Shown in pieces: positions 12,201 to 27,200 of a stretch of DNA of 64,000 bases (positions are counted from its first letter, which is position 1; each line of letters starts with the position of its first letter). The position numbers were made by a program, and so were the translations under genes. The notes beneath the pieces were generated by a model that did no database searches, was not told the origin of the DNA, and was given only the letters and a program-made list of their open reading frames with translations. This DNA is from Dichetophora obliterata (taxonomy: Eukaryota > Arthropoda > Insecta > Diptera > Sciomyzidae), in the NCBI GenBank assembly GCA_963920525.1, contig OY986437.1:197813511-197877510 (forward strand). The letters are read 5' to 3'.

Positions 12201-15200
12201 TTCACAAATACAGTTTTTCTTTTTCATTTACTTTTCTTTACTAAAAAGAAAACCAGAAAAGAATTTTAAATTTTATCACTTGGAAAATAAACTTGTGTTA
12301 TTTCAAACCTTTCTAAAAAAAAGTTATACAAAAAGTCTTGCCCAAAGATTCAAAGATTTTTTTAATGCAATTCAAAAATAAATACCGTTTTTTGTAACGT
12401 GACGCCAATACATATTTTTGCTTATGTGAGTGTAACTAAAGTGGGACATGCCACTTTCTAGTTTACTTGCTGAGAGTAGCCATATGAACTAAATTACAAA
12501 ATTTTTGTCTAATACGATCCAAACCGTTGCATTAAAACATTTTCATTGGTTTGTGGGCGGTGAAAGGGGGCGTGGAAACCAAATTTTAGTACAGTTGCTG
12601 ACAGTAACCATACAAACTTAGCCAAAATTTTAGCTCAATCGACCCAGTAGTCAATTTTAATGATATCTCAAAAAGTGGATGTGGCTATATAGCGATAACG
12701 CCCATTTTAAGTACAGTTGTCGAAAGTAACCATACAAACTTAAGTACCAAATTTTAGTCTTATACGAACGAAATATAGCATTTTTATTGTTTTGGGGGCG
12801 GTGTGGGAAATTTTTTCCTAAACCATCTCGTACCTGAAACGAATCGACTGCCAAAATTTCAGGTCAATCGGTCCAGTAGTTTTGGAGTCTATAGGCATTA
12901 CACACGCACAGACAGTACTTTGCTTTTTTATATTTAGATATGTTGATGACATAAAAAAAAAATCCGATTCGAAATCAGCAACCCCTTAATACTGTCAGCA
13001 CATATACATACATACAAAGAGTATAAAAAACACATTTTTAGGAGCCACCCTAGTGTCAAATATAATTTTTTTAAATCTGACCTCAGGGGCTGATTCTCTA
13101 ATTGTGAGTTTTAAAGTGAACACTTTTTCTGACTGAACTCACCGACTTAAAACCAGTGAGTTTTTGTGACAGCCCGTGTTCACTTTTAAAACTCACAGAG
13201 AATCCGCCCCCTGATTTGAAAAAAAATTATTTGGTCTATCCTTGTGTCCCATAAATATTTTAAAATTCTGACCCGGCACAATACTGATAAAACACAAGGA
13301 TGATCATTTGCAAATGATTTGGTGCGTTCGATTCATCCATTTCTTTTTCGAGTCTTTGGGTTAAAAAGCAAATCAAATCATATTACTCAAAAACAAAACA
13401 TGCACATGATTTATTTTGCTGCTGACGAGTGCCCGGCAGTGATCGTTTGTTTTCGTCAAATATTTCGAACACGATCTGACTCGCTGTTGTAGCTTTGTAA
13501 ACTACTAAACTTGACAATGTCTGTGCTGCAATGTCTCCACCATGTCCACCATGTCAGGTACATTAAATATGATTAAGCATTCAGAATTTATAAAGTTTTT
13601 GGCTAGTCTTTTAGTTTTTATAAATTGAATTTTCTCTCCTTTAGAAACTTTGTGCACCCTTCGTGGATCACGTGAAACCGTAACCAAAGGACGTGAAATG
13701 ATTCAACAGTTGGTCAATCAAAACGGTGGCGGCAACGTTGAAGTTGTGCTAACCATTAACATGCCACCTCCTGGGCCCTCAGGCTATCCACCATATCAAG
13801 AAATAATGATACCCGGCACCAAGGTGGGTCTTATTATTGGCAAAGGGGGCGATACAATCAAGCAGTTGCAAGAGAAAACCGGTGCCAAAATGGTCATCAT
13901 ACAAGATGGACCCAATCAAGAGCTCATTGTATGTTTCTACTTTAAATATAATAAATATCTATTTTTTATTGAAATATTATTCCTGTATTATGTAGAAACC
14001 GTTGCGCATATCGGGTGATGCGCAAAAAATCGAACACGCCAAACAGCTGGTGCTGGAACTCATTGCCGATAAGGAGGCTCAAGCTGTGGGCCGTGGTGGC
14101 AATCAAATGGGCGGCATGGGCGGTGGCGGCGGAGGTGGTGGCGGTGGCCACAATGGCGGAGGTTTCAATGGCGGCATGGGCGGCGGTGGTGAAACAGCAG
14201 AAGTTTTTGTTCCAAAAATTGCTGTAGGCGTTGTCATTGGCAAAGGTGGCGATATGATACGCAAGATTCAAACAGAATGTGGTTGCAAGTTGCAATTCAT
14301 ACAGGGCAAAAATGATGAACCTGGCGATAGGCGTTGCGTGATTCAGGGCTCACACCAGCAGGTGGAGGATGCAAAGCGCACAATTGAAGGACTTATCGAA
14401 AATATGATGGTAAGATTATAATTTTGTTAAAAATTGCATTTAAAGAACTTTATATTGCATTTTTTTTATTACAGCAAAGAAACAGAAATAATCCCAATGG
14501 CGCTGGTGGTACTGGTGACAATGCTAACTCGAATTATGGCTACGGTTATGGTGTTAATCATACTCAACAGCCGGCGCGTGAGGAAATCACGTTTTCGGTG
14601 CCGGCATCTAAATGCGGCGTAAGTATAAGAAAACATATAAAATTTTCTGAACAAATAAGTGTTCCGTTCACTTTAAGATTTTTTAATTTTTTCAACAAAA
14701 TTCAATTTTTATTCCTTAAAATCTAACAGGATATTATAACCACAGTTTATTTAAATATAGTATTTTATAATTGTTGAGTAGTTTTTCGACCTCTGTATTT
14801 GTTTGTGGCTTTATTTATTATTATTTAATATTAATATTTTATAAATAATATTGTTATGCAATTGAAATGATTATGTTGTTAACCCAGATAGTCCAATATC
14901 TTTACAGAAGGTTTTCAAACAGTGCAGTCAGTTGTGAATTTTTTAAGACCAAATTTTAGATCACAGTAGTCGAACTTCTAAATAAAAAATTTAGTTAAGT
15001 TTAACGCAATGTTTTTTTAATAATTGATAGAAAAAGTAAACAGAAAAGGTAATGCCTGGAACTCTGCAAATTTGCTCTCTATTGCGATATATCAAATGTC
15101 ACGGGGGAGTGTAATTAACTTCTTGATCAAATATATGGAGCTCAACGAAATATTTTTTGATCGATAATTTAGTTTCGATAGGGCCGTTATTTATTGATGA

Positions 15201-18200
15201 CGCCCATTGAGAAATATATCGAATGTGTTCATTCATTCGGTGAGAGCATGTTCATAAATTTCGTCCAAAGAGTATAACTTAAGGGGGGAACCTGCTCAAG
15301 ACAACAGGTTTTTCAATAATTTTTTATAAAAAACAGAGTATATATCTGTGGTCACAAGGAATAACGACTAAACTCAAAGTATCGTAAAAAAACTATATTT
15401 TAATTGCACGAACTACGAGCCATTTTTTGAAATATATGAACCGTTACACACAAAATATGTGCAGACAAGTGATGATAAATTCTAGGCAAAAAATGGATAT
15501 CTGCATACGTCCAAAAATTGGCAATAAAGTGAATTCCATATCGCTTTTTTAAGATATTTTGAGTTGTCATTATTCCTTGGGACCACAGATATAACTTTGA
15601 ATGAAATTGCATATTGACATTGATGTTCAAGTGTATACATACTAGAAAAGAATAAGCCCTGCTGTATGTCTGTTGGCGACACGCGTTGGAAGTTCAGCAT
15701 ACATGATCGTCCCGCTTTTATCTTTTTCTATAGGCATGTCCAAGGACGACATGTCTGCAGCAATGCAGCATGTGTCTCACGGTATGAATGTAGAATTAAT
15801 GCTGTGAGATGAATGCAGCATTAATGCCGAGATGGTTGCAGCATTGCTGCAGACATGCCGTCCTTGAACATGCCTATAGGAAAAGATAAAAGCTGGTATG
15901 GAGACGAGCATGTATTCTAAAATTCCAACGTGTGTTGCCAACACATACAGCAGGGCTTTATTTGCAACTGATGATAGTATGAAATATGTGGCAACATGTT
16001 GTAACTACGAAATTTTCGAAGTTGTCAAAATTATCGATAGTCGGTATGTTGTAACACTTTCGACAGGCCATATTTGCGATAAAATATCACTTTGATTTGG
16101 TGGCAGTGATCGAGAAGCAAAGAAAATATAAATACAAACATTTATTCATTAAAGCATTGTTTTATCATTTATTTAACATAGTAGTGTTAAATAATGATTT
16201 CAAGTTATGGAATGACAAGTTTCAATTTGTAATTTTTAGTTTAAATTAAATATTTCTATTAAATAAACATTTTTAAAAAGATTGATTTACGTTATTTAAT
16301 ATGCCAAGTATCAGAAAAAAAGCTTGAGTGTAGCTGTTTAATGTTCGAACATAACTTTGAAACTAACCAAATCGCATGTCGAACGAAAATGTTGCAACAT
16401 ACTGCCAGATTGAAAACTTCGCTTCGACAGTGAAGTTACAACATGTTGTCAATGGTATAGCATATGAGTACTTCACTCACTGTTCACAACTTTACACTTC
16501 GAACTTAACTTTCCAAATGAGAACATCGATAGAAAACTTTATGTTCGCAACTCTAGAAATTCAATTTACCGTTCGTTTTTTTGTCGACTTTAATTCAGCC
16601 GAATTTTGCATTGCCGCACATGCTATATACCAGAAATGCCTAGAAAAAGTATTTGAAGAGTGCAACAACAAATGCAACAAAAAAGAAAAGCACATGAAAA
16701 CAACAACATGTGTTCTGGCAATCGCGCACTATTTAAAATTGTTGAAAACACAGAGTGGATTCGGCGAATTAAAACAATCATGAAAATATTGAAGTTGTCC
16801 CTTTAAATTAACCGGAATTTTAGATTAACAAACATGATACATCCCTCACTTAGGGCGCGTTTATAGTGACGGCTGGTTGCTGGGCCGGACCGAGCTGGAA
16901 ACTCGTCCTGCCAAAAGCAGCTGGAAGTGCGTATAGTGCGCGCTTGTCGCTGGTGACTTGTTTCAGCTGGTTTTTGACTATTTTGGGTTTGTTTGTATAT
17001 ATTACTTTTTCTTTTGTTTATTTTTGCAACCGAAGCATCAAAAAAGCCACATGATTTCGTTCATTCATTTTGCTTTCCTCAAACCAACAAGTGCAGAGAC
17101 GAAAATGCGAAAAACGCTGCTGAAACGCGCTTCCTGCAACTGCAAGTCGTTTCAAGTCACTTGAGGTACCAACTTGTTTCGACTTTTTTCGCAAGTGTTT
17201 TCTGCTGGTTTTTGTTGCTTTCTTGTTGTGTTTTTAATTTCAAATTTTTTTTTGACAAAAAAGAAGATCGTAGAAAGAAAGCACATTAAAAAAACGTACA
17301 TCAGCAGCTGGCCCAAGATTTTTTAATGCTATGACTCAGCGAAAACGCACTTCAAGCCGCATGAAGCCACTTGATCATCCAACTGGTTTTAACTCTTTTA
17401 ACTTTTTTCTTTAGGTTTTGTTTTTGTTGTATTATTTTTGATATTGCAACAAAACAATACAAAACTAATCTAAACAAAGTTGTTATATCTTGTTGCTGCT
17501 ATTTTTGTTTGTTTACTTTTGTGCTTAAAATCAAATAAAAAGGAAGAGCGCACATAAGAAAATTTGATAATCTTCGATTCTCTGTTTTAGATGAAACGCA
17601 CTTGCAGCCGCTAATCGACGAATTGCTTCACCGGCTGGTTTAGCTTTTTTCACTATTTCTCTTTTTGTTTCTGTGTGCAACAGTTGATAGAAATTTATCT
17701 TCGTTGCTTCTTTAAAGTGCTGTTTCTGTGTATATTTTTTGCGGTCAAGAAAATACAGCATAACAACTGAGCGCAATTTCGTGTTCTTGTATGCTTATTA
17801 CTTTTCTTGTTGGTCTTCTTTGTTGCTATCGTGCGGTTCTTTGTTTTTTTGAATGAATGAATTCAAGGAAATACAGAATCGATCGCGACGCTGGCAGTCA
17901 AATGTGATGCAATTTGTTGTTTTTTCGTATATCAATATTTTTCCGAGGAATTTAGTTTGCTACCGCCAACGTTGCCAACTTTGTGGGAAAAATCCCTTTT
18001 CATTCGTTTGTTCATTTTACACACTTGCTTTTGTGCACTAGAAAAACAAAGAAAAGACGAAGAAAAGGAGCAACAGCAAAAAAAAAAAATTGATTTCCTT
18101 GTTTCTTATTCCATTTCATGTTATTTAACGAAAGTAATAAAAAGCAAGTAAGCAACGTGTAAAATGAATCAAAACACAAGCAAACCGTGCGAGCGAGCGA

Positions 18201-21200
18201 GAAAGCAACAATCGGGAAGATGGAAACCAGCCCACAAGTCACTTGAAGTTGCAAGCTCGGCTGGCACTATACGCACTTTGAGCTTGTTTCATATAATTGT
18301 ATGTGCAGCGTTTTCCAGCTTTCCTTCTCGGTTCGGTCCGGTCCAGCAACAAGTCGCCACTATAAATGCGCCCTTAGAAGCAAAAAATAAGTTTTTAAAA
18401 TTTCAAAAAGTAGACATCCAAATTTAGCACTAAAACTATAACCTGACACATTCCTTCCATCGGAAGGCCTGGCTTTGTTTTTCATCTGGGTAATAACAAG
18501 ACTCATTTTGTCTTGATTCAATCTAAACCCTCTATTATGAATTTTTATACGATAGACGATAAACGCTTGCAAGCATATCGTAAAAATCAAGCTTTCGAAT
18601 TATCGTTTTCATACTCCCGATAGATATGCTATTGTGAATGACAGTGATTTTTGCTTACATTTTACTGTGAATTCAAGAAAAAACGAATGAAGTTCTCACT
18701 TCAAGATATTAAAATTTAAAAAATAAAATATATAATATGTTTCCGACGTTCCATTGAGATCTTTAAACAGCATAGATGCTGTGAAAGGAAAGCAGTTGAG
18801 GGATGCTTCCATTTGGCGTTTTCTTCCATTGAAGTGGCAAGACGCTCCAGTTGAATTTCCGAGCTCACAACTCTTGGCCAGAAAAGACTGCATTGATTTT
18901 GCTCAAATTCTGTCCAAAAACTTATTTATATCACTTTAATACTAAAAAATTTCGAAAAAAGATAAAACTCATATAATTTAAAATAATAAAACTCAAAACT
19001 TAAAGAAAACTCATATAATTTCAGCTATCGTACAAGAATATTTAGCCGCTGAAATTGGACAGCTGATCCAATACGTATCGTTTCGTAATACCATTTGTTT
19101 CCGATAAACGATAAACGCTATCTGTCGGATTTAATACGACAAATGTAAGTTCGTAATACCGCATAACAGAATGCAAGCGTTTATGCAGAGAGAATATGTA
19201 AATGAGAGAAGGCATCGAAACATTTCACCTTAGTTAACAGAACTCCAACGATCCGAATATTAAGCCCTTGCGAAACATTTGCTGCCAGCAGAGGCAGACG
19301 AAAAGAAAAAACCAACACCAAATGCGAGACAAGCAACAACGAAAAACAAAACAAACACTCCAATTAAATTTTTATGAATGAATTGGAAAAAAGTAATAAA
19401 CACAATTTGTTCTGCTACTTATTGGCATGATTGTGTGTCTATGCAGAATTTGTTTTTGTTCTTTTCTTGCCGTTGTTGTTATGCTCTATTTTATGCTTTT
19501 GATAGTGTTTCAGATATTTTTCTTGTTTGGCTGAGCTGAAATAAAAGAACTTGTCCAATTTGTGCTGTTTCTTAACTTAGCCAAATATGAAACAATTGAA
19601 TGTCGTTATGTTATGGCTTAACAAAATATTTCAATGATCGAAATAGCGAATATATATTTTATTTATCTAGACTTATGTTATATATTTTATCTTTCTATGT
19701 ATGCAATTGACACTAATTTTACAGCTATTTATTTCCATGTACATTAGACTAGCCATGCATTTGTATGAAAAATTTAAATTTTTCGAAAATGAAAATAATG
19801 ACTTGTTAAAAACGTGACGTTTAGACTAAAAACCAGCATGTATTACTATGAGTTCGATAGGAGTGCGCTAAATTACCGCGAGTTGGTCTTTTTGTTGTAA
19901 ATTGAAAAACATGAAAATTTTTTGACTTTACATATTTCTCGATTTTTTGCACATTAAGCATTATTTTGTGCATAAAACAGGCATGCACCTCGTTTTTTTA
20001 TTGAATTGTCCCTAAAGGTGAGCTATAAAACATAAAAATCGTTAGAAAATCGGATAGAAATTACCAGAGTTGTGATATTTTAATTTTTGAAATAATTAAT
20101 TTTTTATTAAAAAATTAATAATTTTTTATTAAAAAATTAATAAATTAATTATTAAAAAATTAATAAATTTTTTATTAAAAAATTAATAAATTAATTATTA
20201 AAAAATTTATAAATTAATTAATAATTAAAATAATACCTAAACAGTTATTTTTTTATTTTTTTTTATATTTTTTGTTCTTTAAATTAATACAATTTGCTAG
20301 TCATTAATATTATTTTTTTGTAATTATTAATAATAAGGGTATTCACAATTATGTGGTATTGTGTTTTTCTTCCATAGTTGAAAACCACAATAATGAGCAC
20401 CCTTTAAAATAGAATTTATGGTTGGGAACCTCCTACTATAGCTTTTTGGTACTATGCAAATTTACTATCCAATTTGATATGTTTTATTAATATATGGCAT
20501 CAAAAAGTTGAACTTGCATTTTGAGCTTCTTCCATTTTTGCAATTAGAAAATAACTGGCGATCAGGTATGCTGTGCTGCATTTTTCACCTTCACAAATGA
20601 GCTATCACAAATCGTATGGGAAACCTTTTGCATTAACCTAATAAGTATGCGCGACCAAATAAATCGAAGTAAACTTGCGCTGTTAATTGTGCAAATCCAA
20701 AGTCAGCTCTTTTTGCACATTTGCACAATTTTTTTTTTTTTTTATTTGAGTGCAAATTTTTTCATGTGTTGGAATTGGAAATTTTAATTCTAAATTAAAA
20801 TTTATTTTTTTTTTATTTAAAATAAATGTATAAAAATTAAATTGAGTTTTTAAACGGCCTTCTATGCCCGTGCGCCAAGTAAATGACATTCAATAAAAGC
20901 GCCATACATTTCTACAAAATACAAAATTTTCAAAACATTAATTTTTGATAATTAATTGTGATCTATTCTTTGAATTTACATGATTTTAATTCTGAGCGAA
21001 TTTTTTTGATTTTATATAAATTTATGTTCACCACGCGCTTTTTGTGTATATAGCCAAATTTGCGAGCTAGCGAGCACAGCATGTGTAAACACATTCCCTT
21101 CAACTTCAACCCTGTGGGCAATTAAGCAAGGGCTACGCAAAAGAAAGCACTACTAGCAAGTGCTATTATTGGAGTCAATATACCTAACATTATCGCTGTA

Positions 21201-24200
21201 TGGATGAGTGCTTCTCTAAGGCCTACCTTTTGAAGGTTCTGAGTCTTTTCATATCATTCATATGAATAAATTTTAAAAATATTTTAGAAAAATATTTAAA
21301 TTGATAGAAAAATTTTGTAAAAAATTAAATTTAAAAAATAACTATTTTGTCCGAGCTGGGTCTCGAACACACTTTTGAATACACTCTGTACAAACTAATT
21401 GGGTTGTTGCGTTTGTAACTAATAAAATCCTATGTGAACTTCGTTAAATTAGTATTCAAATACAAACACCTCTATTACGAATTCATACGATACGCGATAA
21501 ACGCATTTTGTAATGCGGTGTTACGAACTTACGTTTGTCGTATTAAATCCGACAGTTAGCGTTTATCGTTTATAAACGCTTGCAAGCGGCTGAATATTTT
21601 TGTCCGATAGTTGAATTTAACTATCGGACGAGTTGTGGCGACCGTAGCCTAGTGGGTAGAGTGCGTGGCCCCTAAGCTAAAGAACTGCGGTAGCCCGGGT
21701 TCAATTCCAGCTCAGATATAAAGTTTTTTCAATTGAATTAATTTTTCTGTTCGGTCGTTACCTCTCTGCAGACAATGGCAAACCTCAGAGAGTAAAAATT
21801 TGCCATGTAAAGCTTTTTGAGAACATTAGCCGTTCGGAGTCGGCATAAAACACGTAGGTCCAGTTCTCGGTCATTTGTGATTAAATATTTAATAACACGC
21901 ACAACACAATTGATCAATAGAAGCTAGGTCAAAGTCCCCCTCCAAGGGCTGAAATGGCCAGTTTTTTTTTTTTTTTTTTTTTTTAGTTGAATTTAACAGC
22001 CCTATTCTGGCAAAGTAACAATTGAACTGTAAAAGATTTCAATCATTTTTGTTTTTAAATCTGTGTGATTTATTTACTTTTTGATTGCAATCATTTTAGC
22101 CCTAAATCATTAAGATTTAATTCTGAAAGCAATCATTGATTTATATTTTGAATGCATTAATTTGATTTAAATCAGAAAAGATTTCAATCAGTTCATTTAA
22201 ATCTAAAATGATTGCAATTATTTCGTTTAAATCAAAAAAGATCAGAAAAGATTGAAATTATTTGACTTAACAAAAATGTTTTCAATTATTTGAATTAAAT
22301 CACAAAATGAGTTTACTCTGGTATAGAATAAGTAAGAAATAGTTTAAAATAAACCTTTAAATTTTTTCATTTACAAAATGAAGACTTGAGTTAACAGTGA
22401 AAATCATTAAAAATATAATATATGATTTTGAATACTTAAGGATGGCAAACTTTTATAGGTTTTTAAGAGTATTGGATTAACCTTTTTTATGGTGTAATTA
22501 CCAACAAAATATATTTATGGAGTTCAGTCTTGCTCAGGCAATCGCCGCGCTTAGTTCGTTTTCCTATCGCTGTGTTTTGTTCATTGTGACTGACATATTG
22601 CTATCTCTTTCGCACTACTGTAAATTTTTGGTGCCCACGTGTTTTAGATAACTCAATAATCAATTATCTTACACAACTTAATATATCAAAATATTTATAA
22701 AGAAACAATCGCCTGACCAAAATATTCAAAATGAACGGGGTTGACCCCCCTTATCAAAATAGGTTTAAGTCCCTAGACCCTGATAATACTCCAATCCCAT
22801 CGCGATATACAAAACCAAATAATAAGCGCCTACGGGCAGCTGATTTCTCGCCTCTTCCTGAAATAGTGCACAACGATGACCATATACCTCGGTATTTAAT
22901 AATCACTGCAGTCGGATCAACAAAGGACGAAAATGTACCCTCCATTTCATCTTACAACGTGTTTCGGATTGAAAAGGGATTGAATTATATATCTCGAGAC
23001 TACACTGAAGTAGTAGAACTTAAATCAGGGGATCTTCTTCTTAAAGCTCTCAACCTCAAAGCAGCTGAGAAATTCATAAAAGCTAAATTGGTTGACACTT
23101 TACCAGTTGAAATAACTTCTCATAAAAGTTTGAACTCTACACAAGGCAGAATATTTTCAAAAAACATTATAAATATTGAAGAAAAAGAACTGCTTACATC
23201 TTTAGAAGGACAAAAAATTATTGACATTAAAAAAATAAATAATGGTAAGATCACACCAACTGGTGCAGCAATTGTCACATTTGACTTAATCCGTCGTCCA
23301 GAATACATCAAGCTGGGGTGGCAAAGAGTCCCAGTAGTAGAGTTTATTCCAAACCCAATGCGATGTATCAACTGCCAGAAATTAGGACACACAAGAAAAT
23401 GGTGCCGCAATATTGAAACCTGTAGAGAATGCGCATATCCGCCACCCCACGATACTTGCTCAAGGAAGTTCTGTGTAAACTGCAACAACGATTCACACAC
23501 ATCCTACGATCCGTCTTGCACAACGTATTTAAAGCACAAAGCAGTTAACAAGATCAAAATTGATAGGAGATGCCCTGCCCGTGAGGCCTGGAAAATCTTC
23601 AATAACCATCCAGCATTGCATAAGATAGAGCCATTTAAAAAAAAACACAACTACCACCTTTGCTCAAATTTTAAAAACAGGCAACTCCATTGAATCGACA
23701 CATAATACATCAACAAGTTATCAGCAATTAATCAATCCACAGCCAAAAGTACACCAGCAAACCCTAAAACAACAACCTCAGCAACACCTGCAACAACAAC
23801 ATAAACAACTTCAACCACCTCTAGAACAACACCACGAACAACTTCAACAGAAATTTCAACATGAACAACAACATGATCAAATACCAAACGAGAAATCATA
23901 CCAACGGCTACATCAAGATAAACCACATCAACAACTACAACGACCTGAGATACAAAATAATCAAGAAACACAACAAATACAACAATCTAACCAACAAATT
24001 TACGAAAAACCACTATGCTCCAAGACCAACCCTTTACCCACTACTGAACGAACAAAAAACAAGAGCCAAGAAACACAAAATATAACATCAAACTCAATAA
24101 CAGAAACAACACACATAACTACAACCTCTAACAATTTTGATATACTTGACATAGACAATATCATGGAAACAGATGCACCTACATCACCAACTGGAAAAAC

Positions 24201-27200
24201 ATACACATCAAACGACACAGCGAGTTCACCAAACTCCAAATTATATATTAATAATTAACTTCATTTAAAAACAATAATAGTTATCATGGATTTAGGTATC
24301 AATATAGTAATTTTGCAATGGAATATGCAAGGTTTCGTAAACAACAAATATGCGTTAGAACAACTGGTTGCAAAACATAAACCTGATGTAATACTAATTC
24401 AAGAAACGCACATAGTAAGTAAAAACAAAAATTTACTGCATTTGCCGAACTACAAAATCTTCCATCACAATAAAGACTACTCATATGCCAAAGCAGGCAT
24501 TGCCATATTAGTAAAAGATACTGAAAACGCTTCAAATCACAAAATTTCAAATAACAATCTTTTACATCAAACAATAACAGTTCATGGGTTAAAAAATTTG
24601 CATATTACTAATATTTATAAAGAATCGGACGTCTACCTTACTCCGCAACTTATTGACGATATTCCCAAATACAGTTCTGAACATCATTTAATAGCTGGAG
24701 ACCTTAACTCTCATAGCGTCCTGTGGGATGCACAACACTACTAGAACAACACTACTAGACAACACTACTAGAAGCGGAATATTATGGGAAGATTTTGCTA
24801 ACGACCTCAGTTTGACGATTCTCAACGACGGATCCCAACTCTTCTTAATACTAGAAACACTCTTACGGCAGTAGATGTGGCAATGGCTAATTCCGACCTG
24901 GCTTCAGTACTAACGTGGTCCTGCTTTCAACAGCCAGAAATATGTGATCATATTCCCATTCTTATATGCAATCACACTAATTATAAAATTTATAAATTCA
25001 ACTCTAGATTTGTTGATAAAAAAGCTAATTGGGAGCTCTTTACCAAAAAAACTGAAATATTTAACGTTGAATACGAAACGTCATCAAACATCAACAGAGA
25101 AGCTGCGCAAATTAAAAGAATTTTGAGAAAATCTGCCAACGAGACCATGCCTGTAAGTCGAAATCCAAAACATCGCAACAGCCCATTTTGGTTTAATTCG
25201 CAAATTAGCAAACTTATTAATATAAAAAATGAAGCTTGGACAAAATTCAAACTGCGAAGAACACAAGATAACATTGTGCTATACAAGAAAGCAAGTGCTC
25301 AGGTCAAAAGAGCTTGCAAACAAGCAAAGCAGGAAACATGGAATAGATTTGTTAACTCTCTTAACCCAAAACTCGATATAAGAACCTTATGGAATAGAGT
25401 AAAAAAAATCAACTCTTGTCGCTCAATAAGTTTTCCAGCAATCTTTACGGACAACGCTGTGCTGTCGCACCCTGAAAGTATTGCATCTGCACTTGCAGAA
25501 CTATGGAGTTCTATTGGCTCAGATGCTTCTTTCAACTCCAACCTTATAAGCGAAAAACTAAACTTTAATATTGAAAATATGATCAGTAACGGATCGGAAG
25601 TAGATTGCATTTTAGAAGATATAACCCTTCTGGAGCTAAATTTGGCATTAAAAAACAGTAGAGGAACAACGCCAAGCACTGATAAAATTACGTACTCTAT
25701 GATAATGAAGGCTTCTCCGAGACTAAAAACAAGACTTTGTACCCTATTTAACAGCATGCTAAAAAGTGGTATATATCCACACGACAGGAAATTAGCACTT
25801 CTGGCACCAGTTCCAAAACAAGGAAAAAACGCCAACAGCATGGAAGGCTATCGGCCGATTTCTTTATTACCTGTGCTGGCAAAAGTACTCGATAAAATAA
25901 TATCACGCAGAATTTGGTTTAGTTGCAAAGATAAGGTCCTAGAACAACAACATGCTTTCCGCCCAAATCACGGAGTCCACACACTCTGTCACTTACTGGA
26001 ATCAAATATGAAAGAGAATATTAGGAACAGGAAACACAGTATTATTCTTTCCGAAGATCTAGAGAAGGCTTTTGATGGAATCATTTCAACACATGTGATA
26101 AAAGAACTTCACAAATGGGGTATTCCAAAAAAAATGCTAGAATTACTCCTATCCTTTCTAACACATCGCAGATTCAAAGTCAGAATGGATGGATTTATGT
26201 CAAGAGTTTTCTCTCTTGACAATGGAGTGCCACAAGGATCCACAATGTCGGTAGTACTGTATAATGCATATGCAAATACATTGATTAAAACCATAAACAA
26301 AATTAACGGTATAGACTATTTGGGCGTTTACGCGGACAACATATTTGCAATCTGCTCCGGAAATGAAGTACAAGTCAACACAAACCTTAATAAATTAGAC
26401 ACAGAAATTCATCGTTGGGCAACCAAAACAGGGGCAGCAGTTCCGGCAGATAAAGCAGAAGCTCTTCATATTTGCAGAAAACATAAATGCCGGTCAAGTG
26501 CATTAAACATCAGAAATGTAAATATCAACCTAACCTCAAACATGCGTGTACTGGGCCTTACTCTCTCTAAGAACACACTTTGGAACGAACATGTAAATAA
26601 AGTTGTGATTAAACTCAAAAACATCAACAACTTACTCAAAGTCATTTGCACTCGCAAGAAAGGACCACACATAGAAACAGCTATCTCGATCTGCCGTTCC
26701 CTTGTAGAAGGAACAGTGCAACACGGCATCACAATATATGGTTGGACTTCCGAAATTAACAGAAACAAAATAAACGTTGCAATTAACAGATGCTTCAGAA
26801 CGGCATCTGGTATATTAACAGCTACACCATTAGACTCCCTTAGATTGGAAGCGCAATACAATGATTTTGAAACAATATTATATAACAGATCAATCAAACT
26901 TGCCGCCAAGTCCATAACCACAGCTTCTCATGGTTTACACAAACTTTTTTGGAGTTTATTAGACGGCAACAGAAGCACAGATTCAAGAAGCGATTGTGGA
27001 ATCCAGCGGATAATCAGCTACTGCCGCAACATTAATATGCCCATTCCTGACAAGCCAGACAATATTATTGAAAATATAAATACGAATTTTATCACAGATG
27101 TATTACTTAGCATACACAACAAAAACAGTACAAACACTGAGATATTTAAACAAGACTTTATCAAGATTAAAACGGAATTCCGTCCTGAATCAACAATTTT

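Noticed and set aside
16376..16783. 135-codon open frame starting MSNENVATYCQIENFAS
   Set aside because: It overlaps an inverted-repeat region, has no recognisable motif or splice context, and its amino-acid make-up looks like translated AT-rich DNA.
18754..18939. 61-codon frame in the M4 element (GKQLRDASIWRFLPLKWQD)
   Set aside because: The inverted copy at 32640-33044 does not keep the frame, so conservation is of the repeat rather than of a protein.
21636..21720. Possible functional tRNA gene
   Set aside because: A and B boxes are present but the sequence does not fold into a proper cloverleaf with a matching acceptor stem, and it is joined to a SINE body repeated three times.
23732..24239. 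Val-rich open frames on the minus strand
   Set aside because: They are antisense shadows of the Gln/Asn-rich ORF1 tail of the I-like element.
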